Assembly (NCBI GenBank): GCA_039111635.1
Contig: JBCAQO010000004.1
Location: 1,860,001 to 1,924,000 of the forward strand
Reading direction: 5' to 3'
Source of the DNA: Heterobasidion occidentale
Lineage: Eukaryota > Basidiomycota > Agaricomycetes > Russulales > Bondarzewiaceae
Length of the DNA: 64,000 nucleotides
In this document: piece by piece, positions 34,274-47,050 of the stretch
Layout of the letters: each line of letters opens with the position of its first letter
Position numbering within the stretch: the stretch's first letter is position 1
Notes under the pieces: generated by a model
Told to the model about the DNA's origin: nothing
Seen by the model: only the letters and a program-made list of their open reading frames with translations
Databases searched by the model: none
Program-made: the position numbers and the translations under genes

Positions 34274-36179
34274 TGAGTATGCTGTGGAGGTCGTGAGGTG
34301 AAAAGTGGCCCATCTGAGCAGTGAACTACGCGCGGTAATTATGGGGTCTCTGCATGAGCGTAATGATGCCCCACCCAATAGCCAAAGTAACTTCAGTCCT
34401 ATACAAGGCCTCCGATTGACACACAGTGAGTGATCCTATCACAACTTGATCATGATGAGTCACGACAAGTGGATGTGCTAGAACCCAACTATGGTCTCCC
34501 GCATCAGTTGACTATCATCAGGTTTTGGTGTTAGGTGTGTGTAAGGAATTCGGGGATCGCGACGATATTTGGAAGAGGCATAGATGCTAAGCATCCACAA
34601 GGGGAGTTGACATTTTCGGCAGTAAACCGAGGGAAAGTAGCGCAGAGGGGAAGGTCACAACCGGTTTGTGAACTATCAATACACCAATCACAGCGCCGTC
34701 CCAAGATAAAGCGGGTACAAATGGGCACTGTAGAATGAAGATCAGTTTCGCGCAGTGCTGTGGCTGAAACCTAGTTGTGAAATGTGCTTTGTCCGTCAGA
34801 GTTAGCCCCATATCGCCATCTCGAATCTAAAGGCAACGAAATAAGAGCTTGTGGAAGCGCTCAAGCTATAATGAAAGCTCCAAGTTCCGAGAGAGCCCAC
34901 ATCGCGTGATAACGAGCAACCCGTAGATCAATATCCCAGTGTAGATGGAAGCTGTGGAATTGTTAGACCTTGAAGCTTGATAAAGACATAACACAATCAC
35001 ACACGACAGGCTCTGTGATTGAAATGTCAGTGATTTCTTAGAGGAACCAATGGGGCCAGGCATTTTTTATATCAATCCTCGCAGGCCGCCGTGACTTGTC
35101 AGGTGAAATGAAGTTCTTGAACTTCATGGGCCATCACCAATTATGTCGCGATTGACGGGGAATCACTCACCATATTCACCATCTACACCGACGTCAGGAG
35201 ATATTTCTACTGCATATCAACAGAACGCATCATAACTAACCCGGTAGGATCATGCATATCCCCGTGTAAACACGTAGCATCCCAAGGGCAGTGAACCCCT
35301 CCAGTTAACCATTGTGAGGTGCTCGTCAAGCATTGAACCCGCAAAACCCGATCGAGTCTATAAAAGCCAAAATCGAAGCGCGGTGAACGCGTGCACGAGT
35401 CCGCAGTCAGGTCGAATCCTGGCCTAGCGGAGAAGATCGTGAGAGAGGGAAACATGATCCTTGTCGAACATCTTTCGGGTGCCTGTGGGAGTCGAATTTC
35501 TAGGATATTATTTATAGATTCAGCTGAGAAGGTGGTAAGAATAAACATACCGCGAAATGACCCTAAAAGTAACACGGCAACATTTGGGAGTCAAACCTTG
35601 AAGGAAGGAAGCTTCAGAGATCCGTCACGCTCCTGTAGAAAACCTACGGTCTTCGCCATGCGGAGGTGTCTTCATTCGGGCCTTATTGGGGATATCTGGA
35701 TGGAGAAAACCGCTATGATGTTCAATCGCCGCACGTTTGAACACAGAGTACGCCGAAAATGGACGCGATGCTAGAGAGAAGACAAAGATAGAGTATGACT
35801 GAACGAGGCAGGGCGAAACCCGACACCGCTCATTGGAGGAAGGAGACAGAGGTGGACTTTCGTTCGATGGCGAAAACGGAGTCGCGGGGTGGGAATAAAA
35901 TACGCGCCCGAAGTTCGGAGAGAACTGCGCGCTTCATAAAGACCTCAACGCGGTGCCGCCATGCATATATAGCCTCGTAGACCATCAGTCTCCTCTTCCG
36001 GTTTCCTTTCTCTATTCATGTTTCCCGTGACCTGCACCTGAACCTCCGTAACCACCTCAGTCTCAGTACTAGCTCAACTGACCAGGTCATACTCTCCACC
36101 CCGTCGGACCCGCCACTTCATACAGCTCAGCAGCTTCCTGGCGGTGCACGACTTCCCACCACACACGCGCCACCGCTAA
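34274..36179. other. Gene-poor region with a possible decayed seven-TM fragment
   Basis: At 34590-35065 on the minus strand a start-like MPGPIGSS segment and hydrophobic stretches (ASIYTGILIYGLLVI) hint at a remnant of the same seven-TM family, but no intact gene can be assembled. The right end is the GDT1 promoter, with a CATATATAG TATA-like box near 35963 and pyrimidine-rich sequence before the ATG at 36180. Confidence 0.35.
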
Positions 36180-37175
36180 ATGGCCACGAACGACGGCACC
36201 GCCCCCCCAGTCGAGGGGCAGGCTGAAGCATTCGCGCAGGCGTTCACGATGATCATATTCTCCGAAATCGGCGACAAGACCTTCCTCATAGCCGCCATCC
36301 TAGCAATGCGACACCCCCGCAGCGTCGTCTTCGCCGGCGCCTTCGGCTCTCTCGTCGTCATGTCCATCCTCTCAGCGGCGCTAGGCCACATACTGCCCAG
36401 TCTCATCCCGAAGCGGTGGACGCAGGCCGTGGCGGCGGTGCTCTTTCTCGCCTTTGGCGTGAAGATGTTCTTGGAGGGCAGGGCGATGAGCGGCGGGAAC
36501 GAAAAGATCCAGGAGGAGATGCGGGAGGCAGAGGAGGAAATAGAAGGAGACGAGGCCGAGCACGATGGGACAGGGAGGGTTGAGAACGGTGGAAACGTCA
36601 TTCCGCTGGAGGAGATTGAAGAGGGCGGGCGGGCGGCGAATGGGGTCGCGAACGGGCACGCGAGGCGGAGATCTATCAGCAAAGAGCCGGTTTCGAACTC
36701 CCCGCTGCGGCAAACAGTCCAGGGCGTCCGGAATCTGTGCAGCTACATCCTGGGTCCGGTGTTTGTTCAAGCGTTCGCGCTGACTTTCCTCGGCGAATGG
36801 GGAGACAGGAGCCAAATCGCGACTATTGTACTTGCGGCGGCACATGTGAGTTTGCCTTGTTATTGCCATTCCGGTGACGGGTTCTGAGACGTCGAGGCGG
36901 ACAGAACGTTTACCTCGTCACCATCGGCACCATTGTTGGCCATTCATGTTGTACGGCGCTTGCAGTCGTTGCAGGCCGTTACGTTGCCACCAAGATCTCA
37001 GCAAAACATGGTACGCCCCTTTTCTGGGCTTCCATCGTTCCCGCAAACAGCTCATTACCATCACGACCTCATAGTCACGCTCGGCGGAGCTGCGCTCTTC
37101 CTCTGTTTCGGCGTGATCTACATCTACTCCGCCTACCAGATGACGGACGTGGAGATGCACATACCTAGTGGTTGA
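36180..37175 (+). CDS. GDT1: GDT1/TMEM165-family Golgi Ca2+/Mn2+ transporter
   Basis: This is a UPF0016 cation transporter for Golgi calcium and manganese supply. Two hydrophobic repeats carry the family signature E-x-G-D-[KR]-[TS]: EIGDKTFLIAAILAMRHPR in repeat 1 and FLGEWGDRSQIATIVLAAAH in repeat 2. They are separated by an acidic cytosolic loop. Exons 36180-36845, 36905-37010 and 37075-37175 join in frame to 290 residues, ending YIYSAYQMTDVEMHIPSG. No obvious signal peptide precedes repeat 1. No frame break was found. Confidence 0.92.
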
Positions 37176-37690
37176 GCGGACATCTCTATGGATTTCTTTT
37201 TGTGATATATATTGTAAACACTTGTAATCAACGCGCTGCGAATCCGGACTCAACTCTGATCAGGGACTGCCAGAATCGACAGATGACGCAACACCGATGC
37301 ACGCACCTTTGTGACGTTCAAGTGTACGCCCTCGACATTTGTATTCGAAGAATTCCCTGACTTGAATCAGCCACGATGTACAGCAGACACTGAAGGTACG
37401 AATCAAGGCTATGTCATAATTTCTTCGTAGACGAAGTGTATAGCATACAACTGAAGGCTGACCATCGTCGTGTCGTAACAAGGAGACCATAAACAAATAA
37501 AAGAAAACCATTCGAGAGACGCAAGATCCGCTGATAGAACACCAGCAATTTAGGAGAATAGCTCGTAAAGTAAAACCTCGATCGAACAAGACGTGCGATG
37601 CAAACTTCCAAAACACAGTTGAAACGGGGGGTATCAAAGCCAACACATAACACAACGATCAAGTCCAAGTGCAAAAGCGGCGCGTCACCG
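37176..37690. other. Convergent 3' intergenic region
   Basis: This 515-bp region lies between convergent stops and is AT-rich. No gene is recognised. Confidence 0.45.
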
Positions 37691-40580
37691 TCACCGCCGC
37701 CCGAAGCTCGCTACGCTTCGGTTCGCGTCGTCCAGTCCCCCAACCCCGCCGGGCGAGTTCTTGCTGCTCGCGATCCCGGCGCCGACGGCGTACGCGCCCT
37801 TGTCCTTCTTCGAATCGAGGCCCATCATGACAGGCATGCTCAGCCGCCTTCTCCAGCCGGTCTTCTGCTTTTCAGGGGGACGAAGGCTGGGCGCAGGCTC
37901 CGCGGCATATCGCGCGACGGTGCACGCGGGGCAGGTGCAGTTGGGCGGGTGCACGGGTTCGGGCGAGCGACGCATTATCCGCGGGCTGATCGGGCTCGGA
38001 GGCGGGAGCGACGAGTGGCTGCTGTGCAGGTTCGTGGTGCTGTGCGAGTACCGGGAGGTGAGCGATGGCGGGGGCAGGTGCGCGCTCTGGACGGTGCCCT
38101 GCGAGTAGGGCCGGTGGGCGAGCATGGGCTGTCTCGATGGGGACGTGTCGCTGGCGTATCCGTTGTCTGCTCTGCCCCGAAGCGTTTCGCCGGTACGGCC
38201 CCGGTCCCGCTCGCGCGCGCGCAGATCCAGCTCTCGTTCGCGCGCGCGCAGTTCGAGGATCTGTTCGCGCCGCTCCAGCTCTTCCAGCTCTTCGATCCGC
38301 TGACGCCGCCGGGAGATGTCGTCCAGAGCAGCCGAGGTCGGCGTCCCGGGCGTGGCGAGGGAACGGTAGTCCGCGCGCGAAGGTGTCGGGGGCGGCAGGA
38401 TATCAAGAGATTGCCGCTGATCCGTGGAAGGTGACAATGCGCGCTTTTGCGGAGACGGAGGGCCCGAAGATTCGCTGATCGTTTGGTATTTGCTCGCCAG
38501 GTTCGTCACGCTGAGAGGCAGCCGAGGGACATCGCGCGGCGGAGGAGACGCGGGCCCCGTCTACAGCCAAGTCAATCCAGGATGGAAGCGCAGGAAAATC
38601 TGACAGCACGTACCGATCGTGCGTACTTTTCCCGCATGGTCGCAACGACGCTTCCGCTGCTCTTCATCGTATCCGTCCTTTCGACCCGCCTCAACTGAGC
38701 GGCGTCTAGACTCCTCGTCTTCATCTGTGCGTCGTTCCCGCCCTTCTCGACGCCGAACTCTTTTTCGTCGAGGTAATCGCCTTTCTTGAACGTGTTCACC
38801 ACGGTGTAGGAGCTTGCACGGGAGTTGCTAGGCGCCGAAGCCTTGTCCGTTCTCTGAGGCACTTCAACCTGGGTTGTCTGCGTAGCGTCGGCAGGGCGTT
38901 GCATGGCCTTCGCCGAATCATGTTTTTCTTCAGCCATGGGCGATTGCAAAGGTTTCTCATTCGCAGATACACCGATGCCTAATCCCACCCGCCCCTGAAT
39001 CTTCTCTTCCGAGATTCTGGCAGTAGTATTCGACGGCGTCGGCGGCACCTCTCGAGGAGTCGCAGGGGAGGACGAGCCGTCCGTCAGGGCCGGAGTCGAT
39101 CTTTCATTGACCTTTTCCTCGCGGGGAGATTCGACCACCCTCGGCAAAGTACCGCTTGCACCTGCGGCGGCGGAACTGGAATGAGAGATGTCTGAAGACG
39201 TTCGAGACTGGGGTTGTGTTGGTTGTCTGACGGATTCAGGAGGGGTAGCGATATGCTGCTTGATCGGAGACGGGGGAACTGGAGAAGGAGGGCCGCTGCC
39301 TGACACCGGGGGCAGCGGGAAGTGCGTGGGAGGCGTCGGGAAGGAAGCGAGAGACGCCAGAGAAGTGAGCGAACGATTCCATTTGTCTCCCTCTACGGAG
39401 GGAAACGGCCTCGAAAGAGTGTCTGAATTTGTTTGCTCCATATGTGGAGCACGTTGAGGCAACAGAGGCGAGGACCCTGGATCATGCATAAGCGCATATG
39501 AGACTTTCACGAGATCAAGCAAAAATACCTCGTTCTTTGTCGGAAGGCTCAATAGAATAAAGGCGGTCCACCGTTTCTGCTGGTCTTGGCTGTGTACGCT
39601 CCGGGGGAGCACTGACATCCGGCAGGTCACCCGGGAGGGCGCTAGTCCATCCTGCTTCACAAAGAGTGCGCCATTCACCCAGAGGACCGACCAAGGGCGA
39701 GAACCGGCGCACGTCCTCAGTCGAGCGGAGCCATTCAGCGTCGGCGACCCGCGATAGACACGCCGCCACACTGTATGTGATGGCGGTGTTGCGCTGACTG
39801 ACCATCAGAGAATGGTTGCTGCGGACACCGTGAGCCGCGTCCGGACGACGAGCACGATCGACCTACTATTTCTCCTGCGATACCTCTGGCCCGATCGACG
39901 TGAGCAGGTACATGTAGCGCGCGTGCTCCTCGACGGCATCATAACTGTTCTTCTTGACTTTCTTCTCGTACAGCTGACCTGTCCGTCCCAGATTCAGCAC
40001 GTCGTACCACGGCCGTCCGAGAGAGAGAGAGAGAGAAAGGTACCAGCTTGTTTGATCTTGGCGTTGACATTCGTGATCTTCTCGTCGTGCAGCTTCTCCT
40101 CTTTCTGCCATGCCGCGCGGACGCCCTCGTCACGTCGTGCGCGCGCGCGGAGGAACGGGGAGCACTCACGGCGAGCTTCTTGAACCACTTCTTCACCTCC
40201 CCGCTAACGGCGTCGCACTCCTTGTCGATCAGCTTCGCGAACTTCGCGTCCACGTCGGACAGGACCTCGAAGACGCTGGCGCTCGTGCCCAGCGCGTTCG
40301 CTAACCCCCAAACCCAAAGCGCCGCCGCACAGCGTTCCGCAGTCAGCATTCAACACGACCGCCGCCCCGCCGAACGGAATCGCCACGCACCAGCGACCTC
40401 CCCCGTGGCCTTCAGCCCCGCGGCGTCCTTGAGGGCCTTCGAGAGCTTCTTCTGGAGCGTGACCACGGCGCGGGCGGCCTCGCAGTAGTCGTTCAGGAGG
40501 TTCACGATCTCGAGCGACCTGCAAGACTTGTGTATCTCGGCCCGGTCGGCGATGGCTTGCACGGACGCGGGGCTCGCCAT
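37691..40580 (-). CDS. Ivy1/I-BAR-like membrane-associated coiled-coil protein
   Basis: The N-terminal half is a helical bundle of I-BAR/Ivy1 type: IVNLLNDYCEAARAVVTLQK, DVDAKFAKLIDKECDAVSG, KEEKLHDEKITNVNAKIKQ, YEKKVKKNSYDAVEEHARYM. It is followed by a Ser/Pro-rich disordered region, an Arg/Glu-rich helix (RRQRIEELEELERREQIL) and a C-terminal CTCPACTVARYA motif. A phosphoinositide-binding role at vacuole or plasma membrane is inferred from the fold. Start ATG at 40580. The intron between DKERG and the Ser/Pro region joins in frame (GTATTT..CCAG). No frame break was noticed. Confidence 0.62.
40018..40037. repeat. GA dinucleotide microsatellite
   Basis: A short run of about ten GA units lies in an intron of the Ivy1-like gene. 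Confidence 0.85.
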
Positions 40581-41003
40581 GGGAAGGAGCTGGCGTCAAG
40601 TCGTCGCGTCGTGAATATGGCGGGAATCTGGAGCACAAGCTGCGTTATGTCGAGGCTTGCTATCGGGAGTGGTCTTACGCTCAATTCAGGGACAGCGTTT
40701 GGTACCTAGAGTATCCCCTTTCGGGAAAAGTCACCAAACTTGCCTATTCATAGACTTCGTGAACTCAGCACAGCTCGGCACTCATCAGCACCATCGCCCA
40801 AAGCAAGAAATCGTATATATGGTGCTCGTCGCATCGAGATCGTATGTGCTGTACATCCGTATACAATAAAATTAACCGAGAATAATAGTATACAAACCCG
40901 CCATCTAATAACCAAATAGATCCTCCGCATAACCGTTTTGTACATAGCCGTCTAATCATACACACGCACCCGTCCACCTCCTGCTGGCTCGACCACACAG
41001 GAT
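40581..41003. other. Intergenic region
   Basis: This is the promoter side of the Ivy1-like gene and the 3' flank of the MFS transporter. Nothing else is recognised. Confidence 0.45.
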
Positions 41004-43928
41004 TCAGACCGCGTCCGAGGACCCGCCCGCAGCCACGACCGTCGTCGCACTCGTGCTCGCGCTCGGACCCGCCTCCAGCACGCTCGCCGCGCTCTGGCTC
41101 GCGCTCGGCCCGTCCCCGACGTGCTTAACCGCGCGCGACCTCCCGCGCTCCGGCTCCGCCTTGTCCACAATCCGCAGCTTCCCGAGCTTCGCCTTCGCCT
41201 TGCCCTTGCCCTTCGCGCCCGCGGCTACCTTCGCCTTCGGTCCGGCGGCAGCGCGCTGCGCAGGGTCGGCGCGGATGAGCAGGAGCATGGAGAGCGAGAA
41301 GACGACGAGGCCGCAGGCGAGCACGAAGATCGCCTGCGGGAAGCGCGCGACGGTGCTCGAATAGATCATCCCGAACAGAAGGGGCTATAAACAGACAAAA
41401 CGGAGAGGCGATCCCCGCACGAGGCGTTCAGCCGCGCGTAAAGATAGACAGATAGACAGATAGGCAGAAAGCGCCAGGAAAACACGCACCCCGAGGATCA
41501 TCTGACCGACCGCCTGCAGCGCGCTGATCGCGCCGAACAGCGCGCCGAGGCCCTCCTCGCCGAACCCGTTCCGCTGCATGATGCAGATCGCGAGGCTCTG
41601 GCCCGCGGGGAGCATCCCGGACGCGAAGGAGCTGATGACCGTGAGCCCGGTGAAGGATACGGAGGTCGTGGTCAGCGGGAGCGAGACGAGCGTGTGGGAG
41701 AGGATGTCGAGGAACAGCGAGGAGCGCATGATCGCGAGGTCGAACGAGATGGAGTGCTGGAGGTCTGCGGAGGAGGACCCGGAGGAGGCGCCGGATGTCG
41801 CGGCGGGTGCGGGCTTGAAGGCGGATATGAGCCCTGCGCGCAGTAACAGGGTCAGATCAGTTGTGGCGTGGATGAGACTGGTGAGAACACGAACATGGCA
41901 TGATGAAAAGAGATGAATCGCGCGAGCGCCCCCGACGAACGAGATGTAGTAGCTCAGCTGCTCAGCACCCCATCCGAAGACATGTTCGGCATACAGATAC
42001 TTCAGCTGGAACACTCCCTAGATATCGCCAAACAATGCTATCAGTACCGTCCTTCTCGATAATAAAAAGAAACCAGCCGACCATCGAGAGCATATAAGCA
42101 AACAAAGCGCATCCCAGCCATGTCAAGCTCCAATCCCGTCTCTTCGTCAAACTCTTACCTCCCATATCCGTCTTCCTAGGCGCGAAGACCATCAACGGGC
42201 TGAAGAACCCCACCACGAAACCCACCACGCCGCCCCTCGGCTTTTTACTATCGCCCGAAGGCGAAGCCCCGTCATCCACGGCGGCCAAAGACGCCGAAAA
42301 CGCCTTCCTGGCAGCCTTCAACTTCGCCTTGCCCAACGACTCGGGGAACACGAACGCCGAAAGGAGAAGGTTGACGCAGCTACAAATGATGGCGATCCAG
42401 AACACAGTCGTCACCGTTGGCACGCCCTTTGTGTCTGGGTGGCCGGCGGAGTCAGGGTTGAGGAGAGGGTGCCGGATGAAGAAGGCGCCGAGTGTAGGGC
42501 CGATGGCGAATCCGAGGTAGAATACGCCGGTGAAGCGCGAGAAAATATGCGAGCGAGGGACCCGTCTGACGTGCAATCGGACACGTAGGCGGACGTGGCG
42601 CCTTGGAGGGTCGACCAGCCCCCGAGGAGGCCCTCAAAAATCGGAGAGAGCAAGAGGAGCTTGTGGCCGTGGTGAGAAAGCGGCGACGAGGGCGTCGAAA
42701 CGAGAATAAAAGCCAGATCGCTGCGTCGGAAGAACCAGACTGAGCGCCGAGACGGGACGAGAAATCATGGGGACCTACGTGAGGAGCAGGCCGAGCGTCG
42801 AGGCAGCGAGGACCGTCGTTCGGCCGTGCTTCTCGCCAAACCGACCCCACCAACCGGTCGTGACCGCGCTCAGCACGCCCATGGTAGTGGTCATGATTGT
42901 CTGCAGGCGCGCGGCACCGGCTTGCACTGCGGGATCGGATAGGCAGATCTGTGATGGAAGGCGTCGAGGGTCATCACTGTCGTCGTCCTCGCTGCTGTCA
43001 TCCTGAGCGCCAGTCGGAGGAAACTCGATAGGGAGGGGCGTAGGTGGTGATCCGGACAAGGATAAATTATTCATGAATAGACTGGAAACTTGGTCACCGG
43101 AGGTGTGATTATAATGATTGTGTAGTGCGTTGCATGATAGTTGTGTGTAGACTTCGACGCGGGGTGCAAGTGTCATTCCTCGCTGGTGAACGTTAGATAT
43201 CGACTCGTCTCAAGAAGGAAGAGCAAATACCGAAATAGATGCAATGATTGCGAACGGGACTATCCTGGGATGGGACATTAGCAAAGCCAGATCACGTAGC
43301 AGTCAACCCGAGTGGCGAGTTCTAGCGAATAGAAGGTACAGGAGACTATTCAAGGGACACAGGATGCATGAAAAGGTTTGGGCTTTCCGGAAAGAAGATG
43401 CTTTCGGGTGCCAAAAATAGCCACTCCATGGGAGAAGGCATCCGAACAGCACTCAGACTTGCCTGCCATAGCGAGGTGATTCGTGGCAGGTTGGGACTGA
43501 GCGCCATGCACGCCCCCATCAGTCACGACGACTGTCACTACTGCGCGTCGAAAGGATGCCTGCGCTCCACAGGGAATGGGGGAGTGCAGCGACCGCAGGT
43601 GTACTGCAGCACAGCGGGAGTAGCATGTTCACCATTCTGAGATTTAGCCGCGTACACGTCGACTTGGACGGTATGTACGCAGCCTTCTCATCTTATGGCT
43701 GAGCCAAGGCATACAAGGAAGAGCCGAGGGAGTGAGATAACCCGCGGCTGATAGCAAAGTATGCGTTCACCACGCTCGGCAAGGATAACCTGCCACAAGA
43801 CGACAGCGAGTTGGGACTCACCATAGAGGACGCGGACGATAGAACGGTTTCTTCGCACGGCGTTCACTGCCAAGCAAAGGGTCCGACTCTGAGACTGAGC
43901 GCGCGCGCTCCTGTATGGGATCGTCCAT
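41004..43928 (-). CDS. Major facilitator superfamily transporter
   Basis: This is a twelve-helix MFS protein of unknown substrate. The first exon (43928-43822) encodes a cytosolic tail with SDPLLGSERR and PFYRPRPLW; after a 557-nt intron, exon 2 starts at 43264 with IVPFAIIASIS, then RGMTLAPRVEVYTQLSC. The MFS signature between TM2 and TM3 reads GWWGRFGEKHGRTTVL. Later blocks include SPIFEGLLGGWSTLQGATSA, FTGVFYLGFAIGPTLGAFF and GLGALFGAISALQAVGQM. The C-terminal tail is Lys/Ala-rich. A one-base deletion near 42553 separates SDCTSDGS from SHIFSRFTG. The RPLW/RGMTLAPR start is chosen over the ATG at 43176 because it supplies the missing first helix. Confidence 0.85.
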
Positions 43929-44368
43929 GGCACGATGTGCGGCGGTGGAAGGCCTTATCTGAGAGGCTGTTGTGGATCTGACGCGGGAGTGAGGGTGAGA
44001 AGGAGAGAAAGTAGAGAGATCTGGGGAGATGATGGGGTCGAAAGGGCGAGCGAGGTCGAGCTGGTCGGACGTGGAGTTATACATTGTGGGAACGTGGCCT
44101 GCGGGAGGCCAAATGGCGATGCCAAACGAGCGGAAGGAGAACCGCTGGAAGCCACCGTAGCCTGATAAAGCCGTAGACTCGAACGCGTGTGGCGCCCCAG
44201 CTGACTCAGCGCTGTCCCATCTGCCTCCGCCGGACCCGCCACCCACGCGTGCCGGTGCTCGGGCCGGGGAGTTGTGCTGATGTGAGAGTGGCCGGCCGAA
44301 CGCCCGACTTGAGCGCGGTGGCACAGGCTCAGTCACGGTGCCTTGTCTCGTCATTCCTCCTCGCCGGC
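43929..44368. promoter_or_regulatory. Divergent intergenic region
   Basis: About 440 bp separate the MFS start and the MED19 start, so both promoters lie here. No specific motif is assigned. Confidence 0.4.
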
Positions 44369-45842
44369 ATGGACGTCGACGACCAAACCATGCCTCCCCC
44401 GCCCGCCGTGCACACAAACGCAGTCGCTGGCCCCTCCTCACACCCGCACTTCCCCGTCCTCTATCTCCCTCCGCCAGGTACGCTTCACGGCGCCGATGTC
44501 TCGCTTAATTAACCCTTTCCGCCGTGGTTTGTTTTGCGCGCAGGGGCTCCACAACCGCCTCCCCTTCTCACGAGCACACAGGACCTCATCTCTCGATTCA
44601 ACCTCCTCCCCGCGTACGATAAGTTCGTCCGCCCCTTCGCCGCCCCCGTCGATGGCCAATCTTCCAACCACCCCCCAACGCCCGCACCGACCGCCATTGC
44701 CACGGCACCAGCGCAGGGCAAGGGCAAGGGCAGAGAGCGCGAGCCAGAAACACCCTTGCCCGCAAACGCCCCCACCCCCGGCGCACAGCCCGACGCAGAC
44801 GACGACGACGGGAAGGACGGGAAGAAGAAGAGGAATAGCTACAAGCACCTCATCAAGGGCATCCCTGGTGCGTCCGTCCCGCCCTCCCTGATCCCCGATG
44901 TTGATCCGCGCCACCGCCGCTCCCAGGCCGTCACTCGATGAAGAAGGACGACTTCTTGTCGGACATCATCCAGGTTCCCGCCCAAGCAGCGCATCGCAAT
45001 CGCCCCGTTCGACTTGCGCACACAGCGCGATGCCTTCTCCGTCTCGCTGGAGGGTCTCAAGGGCGTACGTCCTCCGCTCTCCCTTCTGCGTCTCGTCCCT
45101 CTCATGCCCCCGATGTCAGTGGAACATCCATGCGCTTGTTTTGGAGTCCACGCAGGCGCGCGAAGATAGGAAGAAACGGGTGCGTGACTCTCCTCGATCG
45201 TCGTCATCCACCCTTCTTATCGCGCCTCCCCCTACAGAAAGAGCTCAAAAAACTCGCCAAAGCGCAAGGCGCCGCCGCACTCGCCAATCCCATATCTACC
45301 CCCGCCGCCGCCGCCGCACCGACACCGCCCGCACCAGCCCGCGCGCGGAGCAGCACGCCCCATCGGGCTTCGACCCCCGCACGCCCACCGCCCCCAGTCC
45401 TCCCTCAGCAACAGCAGCAGCAACAGCACTATCAACAAGCGAGGGGCGTCAAGCGCGATCACGAGGAAAGCATATCGCAGGCGAACACCCAGGGCCCAGG
45501 GTTCGCCACGAACGGCGCGGGACCGATGAAAAACGGGTCGGCGCCGCCACCCGTGGGGGCCTCGAAAGCCGGTGTCCCGGGCGCGAGGCCGCGGCCGGTG
45601 AAGAAACAGCGCGTGGTAAGTCTTCGCGTTCTTCGATGGCCGTTCCATCGATTGTCTCGGTTTTCTGCGCGAAACGTCTGGGCGGGCCAGAGAGCGAGCG
45701 GCGATCGCGCTCCTTGTTATCTTGCGGTCGTACGCCTCGAGTCGATGCTCACCGCGCCGCGAATTTGCAGGATATCCAGGGCCAGGCGAGGGACATGCAT
45801 TCACACCTGCCCGTGCAGCAGCCGACGCCGCAGGGGGTGTAG
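44369..45842 (+). CDS. MED19: Mediator subunit 19-like protein
   Basis: This is a predicted head/middle-module subunit of Mediator. Start at 44369 (MDVDDQTMPPPP). Conserved segments: TSTQDLISRFNLLPAYDKFV, KKKRNSYKHLIKGIPG, then RHSMKKDDFLSDIIQVPPKQ and IAPFDLRTQRDAFSVSLEGL. These are followed by AREDRKKR, KELKKLAKAQ and a Pro/Gln-rich low-complexity tail containing KKQRV, ending at 45842. Several small GT-AG introns are used, for example GTGCGT after IPG. One extra C near 44977 (GTTCCCGCCC for GTTCCGCCC) breaks the frame within the VPPKQ motif. Confidence 0.82.
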
Positions 45843-47050
45843 CTCGATCGCAACGCTTGATACAATGCAACGATACAGTCCGCCGTGCCCGCCGACCGCC
45901 CGCAACACTCATATTTATTGCGAACCCGAAAATGCGGCTGATCCCCGCGCGCACCGTTTGGCGACCTCGCTTGGCCTTTCTTCCTCCGCCCTCCTTGAAC
46001 CGAACTCTCTTCGCCCCTGGTGGCCGCGCATCAGGGCATGTAGTACGCTTTGCCCTGCGTTATCCGAGTATTGGCTGCTATGGCTCGTCTGCTCCTGTCT
46101 GCGTCTAATCGCAGACTCTCACCCCATACCTAACACAATGCGTCTGCTCTCTCTCCACCTCTCTCCGCGCAATAAGATAGGCATCATGATGCCCCCTTCC
46201 CATCCTGTCCCGCCTCATCCTACCCATCCTCGAAACCCTGCCTGCTTGTCCCTCTCCCTTGTCTCTGTGTACTGTACTGTCTGCCTATCTCCAACTGTCC
46301 CAGGGGGCATCGTCACGCTCGACTCGACTTCACTTCACTCCACCCAACCCACCCAATCCACATGCATACATACATATAAGCACATCCAGCCACCCATCGT
46401 TTGGTTATTCCTCTTCCCTTCTCTTACTTTTTTTTATTTCTCGCTGCCAATCCAGCTGTTTTTGTTCGACCGAGCGTCGGTTGGTGTCTTCTTTTTTGGG
46501 GGCGCTCGTTTCATTTGATGCGATTTTTGCAAGTGGGCTGTTGAGCTTTGGGTGAAGGGGACGGGCTTCAAGAGGGTGGTGTATGTTTTTTGAGGGGTGT
46601 TGGTACTGCGTACGCAGGGGTGCGCACCGCTGCGGTTTGAGTGAAGGAGATGTACGTTGCGGGTGTATCGTTCAAGGTTGAGTGTTGCGATTGTGCAGCT
46701 GCAGCTGCTGGTAGAAATGAACGTGAAAGAGAAAGCCTGCCGTTCAATCGAGTCTCTCGGCGCATGCTTCATGTCGTGTTTCGAAGTGATGATATCGACG
46801 AGCGAGACAACAGACTGACAACAAGCATTGCATTGAACAAAAGACGCGATACAAAACTAGCTCTGGGCGGACTATCAGCATCAAAAAAAAACCCCAACCA
46901 AACAGTAAAGCAGAAAAAAATACGTTCCAGATGGACGGCGACAGCGGCCTGCTGCGTGCGTCACGGTCATGAAATTTCGTCACCGACCCCCGCCCACCCC
47001 CGTTCCGCTCCTTCGACCCAAGTAACTTAGTAGTACCGCGGCCGATAGCG
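45843..47050. other. Convergent 3' intergenic region, 1.2 kb
   Basis: No gene is recognised. The left part is pyrimidine-rich (46090-46460), consistent with 3' UTR; the long open frame crossing it has no conserved content. Confidence 0.45.

Noticed and set aside
35260..35345. GGGTTCAATGC on the minus strand as a possible tRNA B-box
   Set aside because: It lacks the CC end of the consensus and no cloverleaf can be drawn around it.
35395..35440. CAGGTCGAATCCTGG resembling a tRNA T-arm
   Set aside because: The loop is one base short and no matching 5' acceptor strand, D-arm or anticodon arm can be found upstream within a normal tRNA length.
43265..43821. A C/D-box element in the long MFS intron (minus-strand ACTGATGG and a later CTGA)
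   Set aside because: The box C candidate has two mismatches, there is no second copy and no terminal stem; the evidence is too weak to call an RNA.
44938..46518. A 526-residue open frame on the plus strand
   Set aside because: Only its beginning overlaps a real MED19 exon; the rest crosses introns and 3' flank with no conserved content.
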